Below are positions 24,452 to 33,570 of a stretch of DNA of 38,786 nucleotides, one piece after another. A program made the position numbers and the translations under genes. A model generated the notes under the pieces. That model ran no database searches. It was given only the letters and a program-made list of their open reading frames with translations, and was not told the origin of the DNA. Position 1 is the stretch's first letter. The number at the start of each line of letters is the position of its first letter. The DNA comes from an uncultured Pelagibacteraceae bacterium. GTDB lineage: Bacteria > Pseudomonadota > Alphaproteobacteria > Pelagibacterales > Pelagibacteraceae. The stretch lies in the NCBI GenBank assembly GCA_902604245.1, contig CACKXQ010000002.1:75018-113803 (forward strand), in the 5' to 3' direction.

Positions 24452-24479
24452 TTTATAGACATCAATATATTTTTGTCAA
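24452..24479 (-). promoter_or_regulatory. rpsD: Strong sigma-70-type promoter of rpsD
   Basis: On the minus strand a perfect -35 TTGACA (24479-24474) is followed after 16 nt by TATAAA (24457-24452), 15 nt before the rpsD ATG at 24436. The element fills the 43-nt gap between trmJ and rpsD. This is the best promoter match in the window and fits a highly expressed ribosomal gene. Confidence 0.7.
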
Positions 24480-25193
24480 TCAAGGTTTTTTAATTAAACC
24501 AGCAAATACGCTTGATAAAATACGTGTTTCCTTTTGAGAAAGTTCCATTTTGTAAAAAATACTTCTTAAATTTTCAAGCATTATGGGTTTTTTCGTTTTT
24601 TGTTTAAAAAAATTTTTATTTTCTAGGTTTGATAAACAAAAATTTAACATTGCTGATATCTCTTTCTTAGTTGCTTTTTGTATTTTTTTTGATTTTTGAA
24701 AATCATATTTTTTTTTTGAAATTAAGTTTGAAACAGTTTGAGCTACGATTACTAAACTGTGTGAAAGATTTAAAGATCTAAATTTTGCAGTACTTGGGAT
24801 CTGTAAAGTATAGTCAGCATAACTCACTTCATTGTTTGTTAAACCTGAGGCTTCAGAACCAAACAAAAAACTTACCTTTTTTGAATAATCAATTTTTTTT
24901 AATTCTTCTAATGAGATATGTTTAATATTTTTATTTCTAAATCTTGCTGATGTCGCAATAAGAATATCCGTTTTGTTTAATGACTTTTCTAAATTAGGAT
25001 AAATACTTGCTTTTTCTATTATATCTTTAGCTCCAACTGAGGTTGCTTTGATTTTGTCATTTGGAAATAATGGCTTAGGTTCTATCAATGATAAATTTTT
25101 AAAACCAAAGTTCTTAATTCCTCTTGCACATAATCCTATATTTTCAGATAGCTGAGGTTTATGTAAAATAAATGTTATATTATTAAAATTCAT
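24480..25193 (-). CDS. trmJ: tRNA (cytidine/uridine-2'-O-)-methyltransferase TrmJ family
   Basis: This is a SPOUT-class RNA 2'-O-methyltransferase of 237 aa. The N-terminus FILHKPQLSENIGLCARGIKNFG carries the family's N-E-N/NIG RNA-binding pattern. The SAM-binding knot is seen in SFLFGSEASGLTN (about 109-121) and LQIPSTAKFRSLNLSHSLVI (about 131-150). TrmJ modifies position 32 of tRNA anticodon loops in E. coli. The gene overlaps cimA by 1 nt, so it follows cysS and cimA in one transcript. Confidence 0.88.
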   Translation of the reverse strand: MNFNNITFILHKPQLSENIGLCARGIKNFGFKNLSLIEPKPLFPNDKIKATSVGAKDIIEKASIYPNLEKSLNKTDILIATSARFRNKNIKHISLEELKKIDYSKKVSFLFGSEASGLTNNEVSYADYTLQIPSTAKFRSLNLSHSLVIVAQTVSNLISKKKYDFQKSKKIQKATKKEISAMLNFCLSNLENKNFFKQKTKKPIMLENLRSIFYKMELSQKETRILSSVFAGLIKKP

Positions 25194-26791
25194 TAAGCAC
25201 TTGCTGGTGCATTATCTTTGAATAGTTTATAATCAAGACTATCTATTAATGCTTTAAAAGATGCATCTATAATGTTTGGCGAAACGCCAATTGTAAACCA
25301 ATTTTTTCCTTTAGAGTCTGTGCTTTCAATGGAAACTCTAGTTACAGCCTCTGTTCCTGTGTTTAATATTCTTACTTTATAGTCAACTAATCTTAGATCT
25401 TTAAGATAATCAGAATATTTTGAAATTTTTTTAATATTATTCCTAATTGCATTGTCCAAGGCATTTACTGGTCCATTCCCCTCACCTTCACAAATAATTG
25501 TTTCTCCATCTACTTCTAACTCCGCTTTAGCAGATGAAATAATTTCACCTAAAGAATTTTTTTTAACAGACACATCGTATGCCTTAATAATTAAGTATCT
25601 AGGTATTTCACCAACTATTCTTCTTGCTAATAATTCAAATGATGCGTCTGCACCATCATAGCTATAACCAATAAATTCTCTTCCTTTTACTTCATTCAGA
25701 AGTTCTTTAATTTTGGGATCATTTTTTTTTATATCAATTCCGATGGTTCCTAATCTTGATAATATATTTGATTGTCCAGCTTGATCTGAGATAACTATAT
25801 TTCTTACATTGCCAACATCTTTTGGATCAATGTGTTCATAAGTTTTTGGGTCTTTTTGAACCGCTGAAACATGCATCCCACCTTTATGCGAAAAGGCTGC
25901 AGCGCCTACATAAGGCAAATGTTTGTTAGGTTTTCTGTTTAAAATTTCATCTAATAACCTAGAGCATTGAGTTAGATGTTTAATATTCTTATCTTTTATA
26001 TTTATTTCATAATTGTTAGAAAACTCAGGTTTTAAATACAATGATGGTATAATAGACATTAAGTTAGCATTACCACATCTTTCACCTAAACCATTAATCG
26101 TTCCCTGCACCTGTCTTACACCTGCTTGAATTGCAACTAAAGAATTAGCAACTGCATTTTCTGTATCATTGTGTGCATGAATTCCTAAATTTTTGCCTGG
26201 TATATATTTTGATACATCTGAAACTATATTTGATATTTCGTGGGGCAAGGTACCGCCATTGGTATCACATAGTATTATCCACCTAGCACCTTGATCATAT
26301 GCAGACTTGATGCAACTTAAAGCGTATTCTTTATTTGATTTGTAACCATCAAAAAAGTGCTCAGCATCAAACATGAATTCTTTTCCAGAATTAATTATAT
26401 GTTTTGCACTTTCACTAATATTTTTTAAATTTTGATCTTTGGATATCCCTAATGCAACATCAACATGAAAATCCCAAGATTTTCCAAATAAACAAATTGA
26501 ATTTGCCTTAGAATTTATTAAAGATGAAATCATTGGATCATTCTCGGCGCTATGATCAGATTTTTTTGTCATACCAAAAGCTGTTAATATTGAATGATTA
26601 AATGAATGTTGCTTGTTAAAAAACTCTGTATCTGTGGGATTAGCTCCTGGCCATCCGCCTTCTATGTAATCAACACCAAGATTATCCAATGCAATAGAGA
26701 TTTTTTCTTTGTCATCTAAAGAAAAATCCACTCCCTGTGTTTGTGCACCATCACGTAAAGTTGTATCAAAAATGTATATTTTGTCTGACAT
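25193..26791 (-). CDS. cimA: Citramalate synthase
   Basis: CimA condenses pyruvate with acetyl-CoA to (R)-citramalate, a threonine-independent route to isoleucine. The 532-aa protein belongs to the isopropylmalate/homocitrate synthase family: DTTLRDGAQTQGVDFS (about 9-24), the metal-binding HAHNDTENA and the NGLGERCGNANL motif, followed by a C-terminal LeuA-type dimer/regulatory domain (about 390-525). The length and the GAQTQGVDFS variant match CimA better than LeuA. It overlaps both cysS and trmJ by one base. Confidence 0.92.
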   Translation of the reverse strand: MSDKIYIFDTTLRDGAQTQGVDFSLDDKEKISIALDNLGVDYIEGGWPGANPTDTEFFNKQHSFNHSILTAFGMTKKSDHSAENDPMISSLINSKANSICLFGKSWDFHVDVALGISKDQNLKNISESAKHIINSGKEFMFDAEHFFDGYKSNKEYALSCIKSAYDQGARWIILCDTNGGTLPHEISNIVSDVSKYIPGKNLGIHAHNDTENAVANSLVAIQAGVRQVQGTINGLGERCGNANLMSIIPSLYLKPEFSNNYEINIKDKNIKHLTQCSRLLDEILNRKPNKHLPYVGAAAFSHKGGMHVSAVQKDPKTYEHIDPKDVGNVRNIVISDQAGQSNILSRLGTIGIDIKKNDPKIKELLNEVKGREFIGYSYDGADASFELLARRIVGEIPRYLIIKAYDVSVKKNSLGEIISSAKAELEVDGETIICEGEGNGPVNALDNAIRNNIKKISKYSDYLKDLRLVDYKVRILNTGTEAVTRVSIESTDSKGKNWFTIGVSPNIIDASFKALIDSLDYKLFKDNAPASA

Positions 26792-28152
26792 TATTTAAAT
26801 TTCCAGGAGGTTTTACCATCTTTATCCTCTATTTGAACTCCTTTTTCCAAAAGCTCATTACGAATTTTATCAGCTAATTCGTAATTTTTGTCATCTCTGG
26901 CCTGATTTCGTTCTTTAATTTTTATTTGAATTATCTCATCGCTTAAATCAGATTTATTTTTTTTAAATTTTTCCCATTCATCTTTAGTCTCCGTTAACAA
27001 TCCTACAAAATTACATGCAGATACAAATTCTTGTTTATCTTCCAAATTACCTGATTGAGATTTTTCATATAGCTTATGAAGGTTGGCTATATATTTTGGT
27101 GTATTTAAATCATCATACAAAGGATAAAGATGATCATCATAGATAAATTTGGGCTTATCTAGTTCTACATAGCTATTATACCATTTATCGATTGTTTTTT
27201 GACTTTCCTCTAAAAGTTTGTCATTCCAATCTAAAGGCTGTCTATACTGCGCGCTAATTAAAGCTAGTCTTAGAGCTTGGCCATTCACATTATTTTTAAA
27301 ATCACTTATCTTTAAAATATTACCTTGTGATTTTGCCATTTTTTCATTTGATAAGGTTATAAATCCATTATGTACCCAATAATTTGAAAAAACTTCAGTG
27401 TCATTAGCACAACGTGATTGTGCAATTTCATTTTCATGATGTGGAAATATTAAATCTCTGCCTCCCCCATGAATATCAAACTTATCACCAAGATATTTTT
27501 TGGACATTACTGAACATTCTAAATGCCAGCCTGGTCTTCCCTTTCCCCACGGTGATGACCAGCTAGGCTCATGTTCACTTGAGGGTTTCCATAATACAAA
27601 ATCTTCTGCATTTTTCTTATTACTTGATACTTCTACTCTGGACCCAGATATTAAATCTTCTGTTTTTTTATTTGATAATTTTCCATAATCCTTAAATTTT
27701 TTAACCTCAAAATAAATATGTTTCTTGCTTTCATAAGCGAAACCTTTTTCGATTAAACTACTGATCATATTGATCATTTCATTTATATTTTCTGTAGCTT
27801 TAGGTTGAAAGTTAGGTTCTTCACAATTTAGATAATTACAATCTTCTTGGAAATTTATATTTATCTTATTGGTTAATTCAGAGATTCTAATTTTTTTATC
27901 TTTTGCAGATTGAATTATTTTATCATCAATATCTGTAATATTCCTGACATACGTAACATTGTCTTTACCGTATTTACATTTTAAAACTTTAAAAAGAATA
28001 TCAAATACAACTAATGGCCTTGCATTACCTATATGTGGATCATCATAAACTGTAGGACCACAAACATACATTTTAACATTATTTTTATCTATTGGCTGAA
28101 ACTTTTCTTTTTTTCCACCATAGCTATTTGTTAAAAAAATATCTTTATTCAT
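26791..28152 (-). CDS. cysS: Cysteinyl-tRNA synthetase
   Basis: CysS charges tRNA-Cys. The 453-aa class I synthetase shows the zinc and ATP site CGPTVYDDPHIGNARP, with C31 and the HIGN form of HIGH at 40-43. It also has the second zinc region CSVMSKKYLG and FPHHENEIAQSRC, and the KMSKS equivalent EKMAKSQGN. The C-terminal anticodon-side region is present. The start is the first ATG, 45 nt from nadE. It overlaps cimA by 1 nt. Confidence 0.97.
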   Translation of the reverse strand: MNKDIFLTNSYGGKKEKFQPIDKNNVKMYVCGPTVYDDPHIGNARPLVVFDILFKVLKCKYGKDNVTYVRNITDIDDKIIQSAKDKKIRISELTNKININFQEDCNYLNCEEPNFQPKATENINEMINMISSLIEKGFAYESKKHIYFEVKKFKDYGKLSNKKTEDLISGSRVEVSSNKKNAEDFVLWKPSSEHEPSWSSPWGKGRPGWHLECSVMSKKYLGDKFDIHGGGRDLIFPHHENEIAQSRCANDTEVFSNYWVHNGFITLSNEKMAKSQGNILKISDFKNNVNGQALRLALISAQYRQPLDWNDKLLEESQKTIDKWYNSYVELDKPKFIYDDHLYPLYDDLNTPKYIANLHKLYEKSQSGNLEDKQEFVSACNFVGLLTETKDEWEKFKKNKSDLSDEIIQIKIKERNQARDDKNYELADKIRNELLEKGVQIEDKDGKTSWKFK

Positions 28153-28197
28153 TATTCAAGGAATATACTTTAATTATAGATTTGTGAATCTATTTGA

Positions 28198-28935
28198 TTA
28201 GCTTGGAATCTTGCAAACTGGAATTGGATCCATTTTATGCAAATTTGCGTTTCTTATTTGGATATATTTTTCTCTATTTTTTGAATTTTCATTTTCCATA
28301 GCTTCTTCAAGTTCTTTATAACTTAAACCAAGCTGACCTTCATCAGTCCTACCATCATCCCATAAACCATCTGTTGGGGGTGCATCTATAATCTCTTGTA
28401 AAATTTTTAATTCTTTTCCTAATTCCCAAACTTCTGTTTTATTACAATCAGCTATTGGGGATATATCAACTCCACCATCTCCATACTTTGTGTAAAAACC
28501 TACTCCAAAATCTTCAACTTTATTTCCAGTGCCTACTACGATTCCATTGTTTGCTGCTGCAACTTGATACAAAGTTGTCATTCTTAATCTAGCTCTAGAG
28601 TTTGCCATACCATGCAAACTATTAAAATCTTTTAAAGTATTTTCAAATGTAGAAAAAAGACTGTCTAACTCAACAGTAATACCTTCAACATTTTTAAAAT
28701 TTTGTTTTAACCATTCCTGATGCTTTAAACTTAAATCATGTTGTACACTTTTCTGTTTTATTGGCATAGACAAGACAATAGTTTTAAGTCCTGTCATTGC
28801 ACTTAAGGTGCTCGAGACAGAAGAATCAATTCCTCCTGAAATACCAATTACCAGAGACTCGGCTTTTTTTGGCATCAAATTAACGTAATTTAATATCCAG
28901 TCCTTAATAAATGTAACTTTTTGGTTTGGTTTCAT
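28198..28935 (-). CDS. nadE: NH3-dependent NAD+ synthetase
   Basis: NadE amidates deamido-NAD to NAD+ with ATP and ammonia. The 245-aa length is that of the short, ammonia-dependent form without a glutaminase domain. The PP-loop SGGIDS is at 33-38, and GTGNKVEDFGVGFYTKYGDG and the DGLWDDGRTDEGQLG segments match the family's substrate and dimer sites. It lies between the DAHP synthase and cysS genes with short gaps, all leftward. Confidence 0.95.
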   Translation of the reverse strand: MKPNQKVTFIKDWILNYVNLMPKKAESLVIGISGGIDSSVSSTLSAMTGLKTIVLSMPIKQKSVQHDLSLKHQEWLKQNFKNVEGITVELDSLFSTFENTLKDFNSLHGMANSRARLRMTTLYQVAAANNGIVVGTGNKVEDFGVGFYTKYGDGGVDISPIADCNKTEVWELGKELKILQEIIDAPPTDGLWDDGRTDEGQLGLSYKELEEAMENENSKNREKYIQIRNANLHKMDPIPVCKIPS

Positions 28936-28972
28936 ATTTAAAATATAATAATTAATTTAAAAAATTAAATGA

Positions 28973-30352
28973 TTAAGATGCCGCTCTAATACCGTTTTTA
29001 GCATACAAGGTATTCTTTTTAATCTCATCTGAAATTAAAAAAGCTAACTCTAGAGCTTGGTTAGCATTAAGTCTTGGATCGCATTGAGTGTGATATCTGC
29101 TTGATAAATCTGTATCTGATATTTTTTGTGCTCCACCAGTACATTCTGTCACATTTTGACCAGTCATTTCAATATGAAGTCCTCCTGCATATGATCCTTC
29201 ACTTTGATGTACGCCAAATACATTTTTAACTTCATTTAAAACGTTATTAAAAGGTCTTGTTTTAAATCCTGTAGTTGATTTAATAGTATTTCCATGCATC
29301 GGGTCACATGACCAAATAACGTTAAGTCCCTCTTTTTTAATCCCTCGTATAAGTTTTGGTAAATATTTTTCTACTTGATCGTGACCAAATCTAGAAATTA
29401 ATGTAATTTTACCTTTATCATTTTTAGGATTTATCAACTCACAAATTTTGGCTATCTCATCAGGCTTAGAAGTTGGACCACATTTAATTCCAATTGGGTT
29501 TTCAATACCTCTACAAAATTCTACATGACCACCATCAATTTGTCTTGTTCTGTCTCCTATCCATACAAAATGCGCTGAAGTATCATGATACTCGCCTGTA
29601 GTAGAATCTATTCTTGTCATAGTTTCCTCAAATGGTAAATGCAACGCTTCGTGCGATGTCCAGAAATTAACAGTGTATAATCTTCTGTTAAAGTCTGATG
29701 TAATTCCGCAAGCTTCCATAAAAGCTAGAGCATCTGCAATTTTATCTTCTAATTCCTTGAATTTTTTAGCTTGTGCAGCAGATTTGATGTAACCTAAATT
29801 CCATAAATGGACTTTTTTTAAATCAGCAAACCCACCATTAGAAAATGCTCTTATTAAATTTAAAGTTGAAGCCGATTGAGAGTATGCTCTAAATAATCTT
29901 TTTGGATCTGGAACTCTTGCAGCTTCAGTAAATTCCATACCATTAATATTGTCTCCTAAATAACTTGGTAGCTCTACATCCCCTTGCTTCTCTGTAGGAG
30001 CACTTCTAGGTTTTGAAAACTGACCAGCAATTCTTCCTAGTTTTACTACTGGTAAAGATGCTGAATAAGTTAATACTAATGACATTTGAAGCATTAGTTT
30101 AAAATAATCTCTAATATTATCTGGGTTAAATTCTGCAAAGCTCTCAGCACAATCTCCACCTTGCAATAAGAAAGCCTTACCATCAACAACGTTTGCGAGT
30201 TGATCTTTAAGATGTCTAGTTTCACCCGCGAATACTAAGGGAGGGAAATTTTTTAATTTATTTAAAACTAAGTTTAATTCCTCTTCATCCTTATACTCAG
30301 GTATGTGCTTAACTGGATGGTTTCTCCAACTATTTGTGTTCCATTTTTTCAT
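28973..30352 (-). CDS. Class II 3-deoxy-D-arabino-heptulosonate-7-phosphate synthase
   Basis: The enzyme joins phosphoenolpyruvate and erythrose-4-phosphate in the first step of the shikimate pathway. The class II (plant/AroA-II) form is recognised by the start WRNHPVKHIPEY, the metal/PEP site LLQGGDCAESFAEF, the GRIAGQFSKPRS motif and the late SEGSYAGGLHIEMTGQNVTE block. The 459-aa start at 30352 (MKKWNTNSWRN) is chosen because upstream in-frame codons to 30388 run through a possible promoter. The product may be regulated by aromatic amino acids, but this is not visible. Confidence 0.95.
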   Translation of the reverse strand: MKKWNTNSWRNHPVKHIPEYKDEEELNLVLNKLKNFPPLVFAGETRHLKDQLANVVDGKAFLLQGGDCAESFAEFNPDNIRDYFKLMLQMSLVLTYSASLPVVKLGRIAGQFSKPRSAPTEKQGDVELPSYLGDNINGMEFTEAARVPDPKRLFRAYSQSASTLNLIRAFSNGGFADLKKVHLWNLGYIKSAAQAKKFKELEDKIADALAFMEACGITSDFNRRLYTVNFWTSHEALHLPFEETMTRIDSTTGEYHDTSAHFVWIGDRTRQIDGGHVEFCRGIENPIGIKCGPTSKPDEIAKICELINPKNDKGKITLISRFGHDQVEKYLPKLIRGIKKEGLNVIWSCDPMHGNTIKSTTGFKTRPFNNVLNEVKNVFGVHQSEGSYAGGLHIEMTGQNVTECTGGAQKISDTDLSSRYHTQCDPRLNANQALELAFLISDEIKKNTLYAKNGIRAAS

Positions 30353-30367
30353 AATACAATTCAGGAG

Positions 30368-30396
30368 TGTATATACATATGGATTCAAAAAGTAAA
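30368..30396 (-). promoter_or_regulatory. Candidate promoter of the DAHP synthase gene
   Basis: On the minus strand, TTTACT (30396-30391) and TATACA (30373-30368) are 17 nt apart. The -10 ends 15 nt before the ATG at 30352. The position supports the shorter protein start. The -35 match is imperfect. Confidence 0.4.
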
Positions 30397-30417
30397 TTAT
30401 TTATTAAATTATTTAGG

Positions 30418-31143
30418 TTATGAAGATAATTTAAAAACAATAATACCAACAATTTCTCTAAAAAATAAGTTAAAATTAGCTAAATTCCTACTTATGTTAA
30501 AATCTTGGTAAATATTTATAAATGAACCTAGACGATTTGTTTTTTGATCAACAATATAAGGTTCTAACTTTAAACCAAAATGTTTTGCAATTATCATAGA
30601 TCTCTTCATATGATAAGCAGATGTAATCAAAACTGTTTTTGAATTTACAATGTTCAATTTGTCAATTTCCTTAAAGTTTTCAATTGTATTTCTTGATTGT
30701 CCAATAAAAAAAACCCTTTTCATGTCGAAGTTCAGCTCTTGATAAAGTTTTTTAGCTTTATTTATTTCATCATTTACATCTTTATTTATTAAGTATGAGC
30801 TACCACCAATATAAAAGATTTTTGTATTTTTATATTTATTTCCTAATTTTACTGAAGCCAATAATCTGTAATCAGAACCTGATAATACAACAATATTTTC
30901 AATATTTTGGTATTGTTCCTTATTTAAAAAATTTTTTTCAAGATATTTAAGTCCAAAATTCCCAATCGGTAGAAAAGAAATAATTGATAAAAAAAAAATA
31001 GTGATAGTCAATAATTTAAAAATAATCTTTTTTTTATTTTTATAATAAATAATAAATAAAATTATTAGTGATAAAAATAAAAAATTAGTTGGATTTAATA
31101 ATGGTGCTAAAATTTTTGATAAGTAAAAGTACAAATTATTCAA
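30418..31143 (-). CDS. ElyC/SanA/YdcF-family (DUF218) membrane protein
   Basis: The 241-aa protein has two N-terminal membrane helices (about 18-33 and 41-60) and then a DUF218 domain: NIVVLSGSDYR, KIFYIGGSSYL, QSRNTIENF and the TSAYHMKRS signature. E. coli ElyC of this family acts in envelope/peptidoglycan precursor metabolism; the role here is inferred. No ATG or GTG is available at the 5' end. The frame starts with TTG at 31143 (or 31134), and that TTG lies inside a relic of the glmS 3' end, so its original start may have been lost at the junction. Confidence 0.82.
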   Translation of the reverse strand: MNNLYFYLSKILAPLLNPTNFLFLSLIILFIIYYKNKKKIIFKLLTITIFFLSIISFLPIGNFGLKYLEKNFLNKEQYQNIENIVVLSGSDYRLLASVKLGNKYKNTKIFYIGGSSYLINKDVNDEINKAKKLYQELNFDMKRVFFIGQSRNTIENFKEIDKLNIVNSKTVLITSAYHMKRSMIIAKHFGLKLEPYIVDQKTNRLGSFINIYQDFNISRNLANFNLFFREIVGIIVFKLSS

Positions 31144-31190
31144 CTGTTACAGATTTTGCTAAATTTCTTGATTTTATCAGTATCATAACG
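31136..31190 (-). pseudogene. Displaced glmS 3'-end fragment
   Basis: The minus strand here reads CGTTATGATACTGAT, AAA, one extra base, then codons for SRNLAKSVTVE and a stop. This matches the last 17 codons of the intact GlmS (GYDIDKPRNLAKSVTVE, stop) at 34037-34090. Three differences in the final VTVE codons are synonymous (GTC/GTA, GTA/GTT, GAG/GAA), and there is a +1 insertion before the Arg codon. It is a second, diverged glmS end lying 2.9 kb beyond the real one. Confidence 0.8.
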
Positions 31191-31196
31191 TTTTAT

Positions 31197-32507
31197 CTAT
31201 TGAATTTCTGATATAATTTGTCCTGATATCTCCTGAAATTTCATTTCTAGTTCAGTATTTTCAAATGGTATTATTTCAGGTAATTGCATGTCTAATATTT
31301 TACTAAATGAGTCCTCAGTTTCATTTATTAATGAAACTAGATTAGCAGAATTAGCTGCTGTATCATAAGTTGAGTAAGCAACTGTAATTTGCTCTTTTGT
31401 GATCTCAGATGCTTTCTCTAAAGATTCTTTTTGTTTTTTTAAAATTTCATCGTATTGCTTTAACACTTTTAATGTAAATTTATTGGATTTTATATTTTCT
31501 CGAAGAATATTCTTATTACTGTCTGACTTTGCTGCTTTGATTGATTTTTTTGCATAATCAATAGAACTATCGACATCATCTTCAATTTTTATAATTGCTG
31601 GTCTATAAACTTCTTCAATCTTTCTGATGTATTCTCTTTGAGAGAATGCAAGAATTTCAGTTAAAATAACGTAAGTTCCATAGTACTTAACTGTAGTTGA
31701 GGCACTAAATGAGTTTTTTTTAACTAACTCACCAAGAGTTGTTGAGATTTGCCTGGTAACATCAAAAATTGCAAATGATTTTGCTAATTCATCTCCATCA
31801 ACACGAGTTGTCATTACACGAATTTGTTCTCTTGTAACTTTGATACCAAGAACACTTAACTTTTTCTTTAAATCATATTCTAATTCATCTATTAAAATAT
31901 ATGAGTTTTTTATAACTCGATCAATTTCGTTTAGTTCCTTTTTAATTTCATCTTTTGATGATCCTAACAATTTTTTTTTGTCTGAAGAAAATATCAAATC
32001 CTCATTCAAGATTACTTTTTGTGCTTCTAAAGAGACTATTTTTTCTCTTACTTTTCTAATTTTTTCTGAATAATTTACTACCTGTCCGTCGAATAATATT
32101 ATCTCAATTTCACCAAGCACCTCATCTATTTTTATTCTATAATCTTTTTTAGATTTTCCGATAATTTTGAATGATGATGCATCCTTCTCTTTTTTTTTTA
32201 GGTCTGTAATTTTTTCTACATAAATCCTAATATTATCTACCTTATCCTGTAGTTCCAAGGGTTGGTCATTATCTTTTTTGCTCCTTAATAATTCTAATTC
32301 CGCATCTATTGCTTTACCAACATCTTTGGTAAATTTTGATAGGGATTCTAATGATAGGTCAAGAATGTCACTGGTATTTTCAGTAACTTTTTCCCAAAGA
32401 TTTTTTAATTTTTCAGTAGTACCTTCTGCATTAACATTATTTAAGGATACAATAAAAAAAAACAAAATTAGAGATACTAAATACTTATATTTTGGTAATA
32501 AATTCAT
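31197..32507 (-). CDS. Exported coiled-coil protein of unknown function
   Basis: The 436-aa protein has a signal peptide (about 1-27, ending NVNA) and no further membrane helix. Almost all of the rest is charged and helical with long heptad-like stretches (about 60-120, 130-215 and 290-385), for example EKIRKVREKIVSLEAQKVI. No enzymatic motif is seen and no family is recognised. It probably forms elongated dimers in the periplasm. It is the innermost gene next to the displaced glmS end and is preceded by a 140-nt spacer with a perfect 14-bp inverted repeat. Confidence 0.75.
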   Translation of the reverse strand: MNLLPKYKYLVSLILFFFIVSLNNVNAEGTTEKLKNLWEKVTENTSDILDLSLESLSKFTKDVGKAIDAELELLRSKKDNDQPLELQDKVDNIRIYVEKITDLKKKEKDASSFKIIGKSKKDYRIKIDEVLGEIEIILFDGQVVNYSEKIRKVREKIVSLEAQKVILNEDLIFSSDKKKLLGSSKDEIKKELNEIDRVIKNSYILIDELEYDLKKKLSVLGIKVTREQIRVMTTRVDGDELAKSFAIFDVTRQISTTLGELVKKNSFSASTTVKYYGTYVILTEILAFSQREYIRKIEEVYRPAIIKIEDDVDSSIDYAKKSIKAAKSDSNKNILRENIKSNKFTLKVLKQYDEILKKQKESLEKASEITKEQITVAYSTYDTAANSANLVSLINETEDSFSKILDMQLPEIIPFENTELEMKFQEISGQIISEIQ

Positions 32508-32555
32508 GTTAAAAATTATTTTGTTGCAAATAGATAATTTTTATCTTCATTATTT

Positions 32556-32607
32556 AATATATGAATTAAGAATATTGGAGTTATGATAATTTATTAATTC
32601 ATATATT
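32556..32607. repeat. Perfect 14-bp inverted repeat
   Basis: AATATATGAATTAA (32556-32569) and its exact reverse complement TTAATTCATATATT (32594-32607) flank a 24-nt loop. It lies between the PH-domain gene and the coiled-coil gene, both leftward. It could be an operator, a weak terminator without U-run, or a recombination scar. Confidence 0.6.
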
Positions 32608-32647
32608 TCACAATTATATTTTGCTCTAAATTACTAAATATAGTTTT

Positions 32648-33043
32648 TTAACTTGCTTTTTCTGCTGCTTCGGAAATTAAATTACAAATATCCTTTACGT
32701 CCTGTTTTCTCATCTTTCCTATTTTTTTGTCTGATCCCCCAGCTGTTATAGTAAGATTCCCACCTAACATACCTGTTTCGTAGTTAACAGATGAAACATT
32801 TTTAAGTGGGATTTCTGCCTGCTTCATTCCGTATATCATTCCTTTATCAAGAAAAACAATTCTTCTATCAGTAATACACATTAACCAAGTATTTCCATTA
32901 TAAAAACCTCTTGTGTGCCCAAGTATATTTTCTCCTTTATTAATTACTTCATGTAGGTGTTTTAATTCTTTTCCAACACCCAGTCTTTTTTTCGCATTTA
33001 GTTTAGCTAGTTGCTTTTCTACATACTCTTTATCTACAGCCAT
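32648..33043 (-). CDS. Bacterial PH-domain (YokE-like) protein
   Basis: The 131-aa protein has an N-terminal helix (residues 1-30) and then a PH-like sheet domain with the recognisable LMCITDRRIVFLDKGMIYG core and IPLKNVSSVNYETGMLGGNLTI, ending in a C-terminal helix (QDVKDICNLISEAAEKA). This matches bPH/SHOCT-type 'YokE-like PH' proteins of unknown role. It has the strongest ribosome site in the window, AGGAGG with a further GGG, 8 nt before the ATG, suggesting efficient translation. Confidence 0.8.
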   Translation of the reverse strand: MAVDKEYVEKQLAKLNAKKRLGVGKELKHLHEVINKGENILGHTRGFYNGNTWLMCITDRRIVFLDKGMIYGMKQAEIPLKNVSSVNYETGMLGGNLTITAGGSDKKIGKMRKQDVKDICNLISEAAEKAS

Positions 33044-33198
33044 AATTCCCCTCCTCTTTGTTGTAGTGTTTTATTTAAGCATAATGTAATTCAAAAAAGT
33101 ACTCTAGCACGATTGTCGCACTTAATGCAACCTATCAAAGGAATCTTAGGAGAAAGTACTAAGATTATTAAAAAGAACTATTTAAAACCTTTAATAGC
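33044..33198. other. 155-nt spacer upstream of the PH-domain gene
   Basis: Apart from the strong ribosome site at its left end (complement of 33047-33058), this stretch shows no convincing gene, tRNA or hairpin. It must hold the promoter of the leftward PH-domain gene. Two pseudo-repeated words, AAAGTACT and AAAGTACTA (about 33097 and 33154), are present. Confidence 0.3.
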
Positions 33199-33495
33199 TC
33201 ATTTCATAACTGACTTTTTATATTTTCCCTCAATTTGAATAGAAAGTTCTCTTTTAATTCCTTTAAAAATATTTGGTAATTTTTTATTTACTCCATCTAA
33301 TACAAAAATTGCCTGATTATAAGTTGCATACTTTAAATCACTACTTACAATTGAATTAATGCATTTTGCATTACAATCCCCTGAAATAATATTTTGAACT
33401 ATATGACCTATTACTGCTTCATAATATTCATTGGATCTGGATTGAGGTGTTGTGCAGCATGACAAAAAAATTAATATTATTAAGACTTTTTTCAC
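33199..33495 (-). CDS. Small lipoprotein
   Basis: The 98-aa product starts MKKVLIILIFLSCCTTPQ, a lipoprotein signal with lipobox LSCC (Cys13 or Cys14). The mature part includes a CNAKC pair at about 41-45 and a basic tail (EGKYKKSVMK). No family is recognised. It belongs to the small set of genes held between the two glmS 3' ends. Confidence 0.7.
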   Translation of the reverse strand: MKKVLIILIFLSCCTTPQSRSNEYYEAVIGHIVQNIISGDCNAKCINSIVSSDLKYATYNQAIFVLDGVNKKLPNIFKGIKRELSIQIEGKYKKSVMK

Positions 33496-33570
33496 TAAGT
33501 TATGGTTATATCAAATTATGTCTTAATTAAAAATATTTCTTAAATTAATTATTTTAATTAAATGACAGAT

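Noticed and set aside
33044..33198. tRNA or small RNA gene in the spacer
   Set aside because: No T-loop (GGTTCGA-type) sequence, acceptor stem or stable hairpin could be found.
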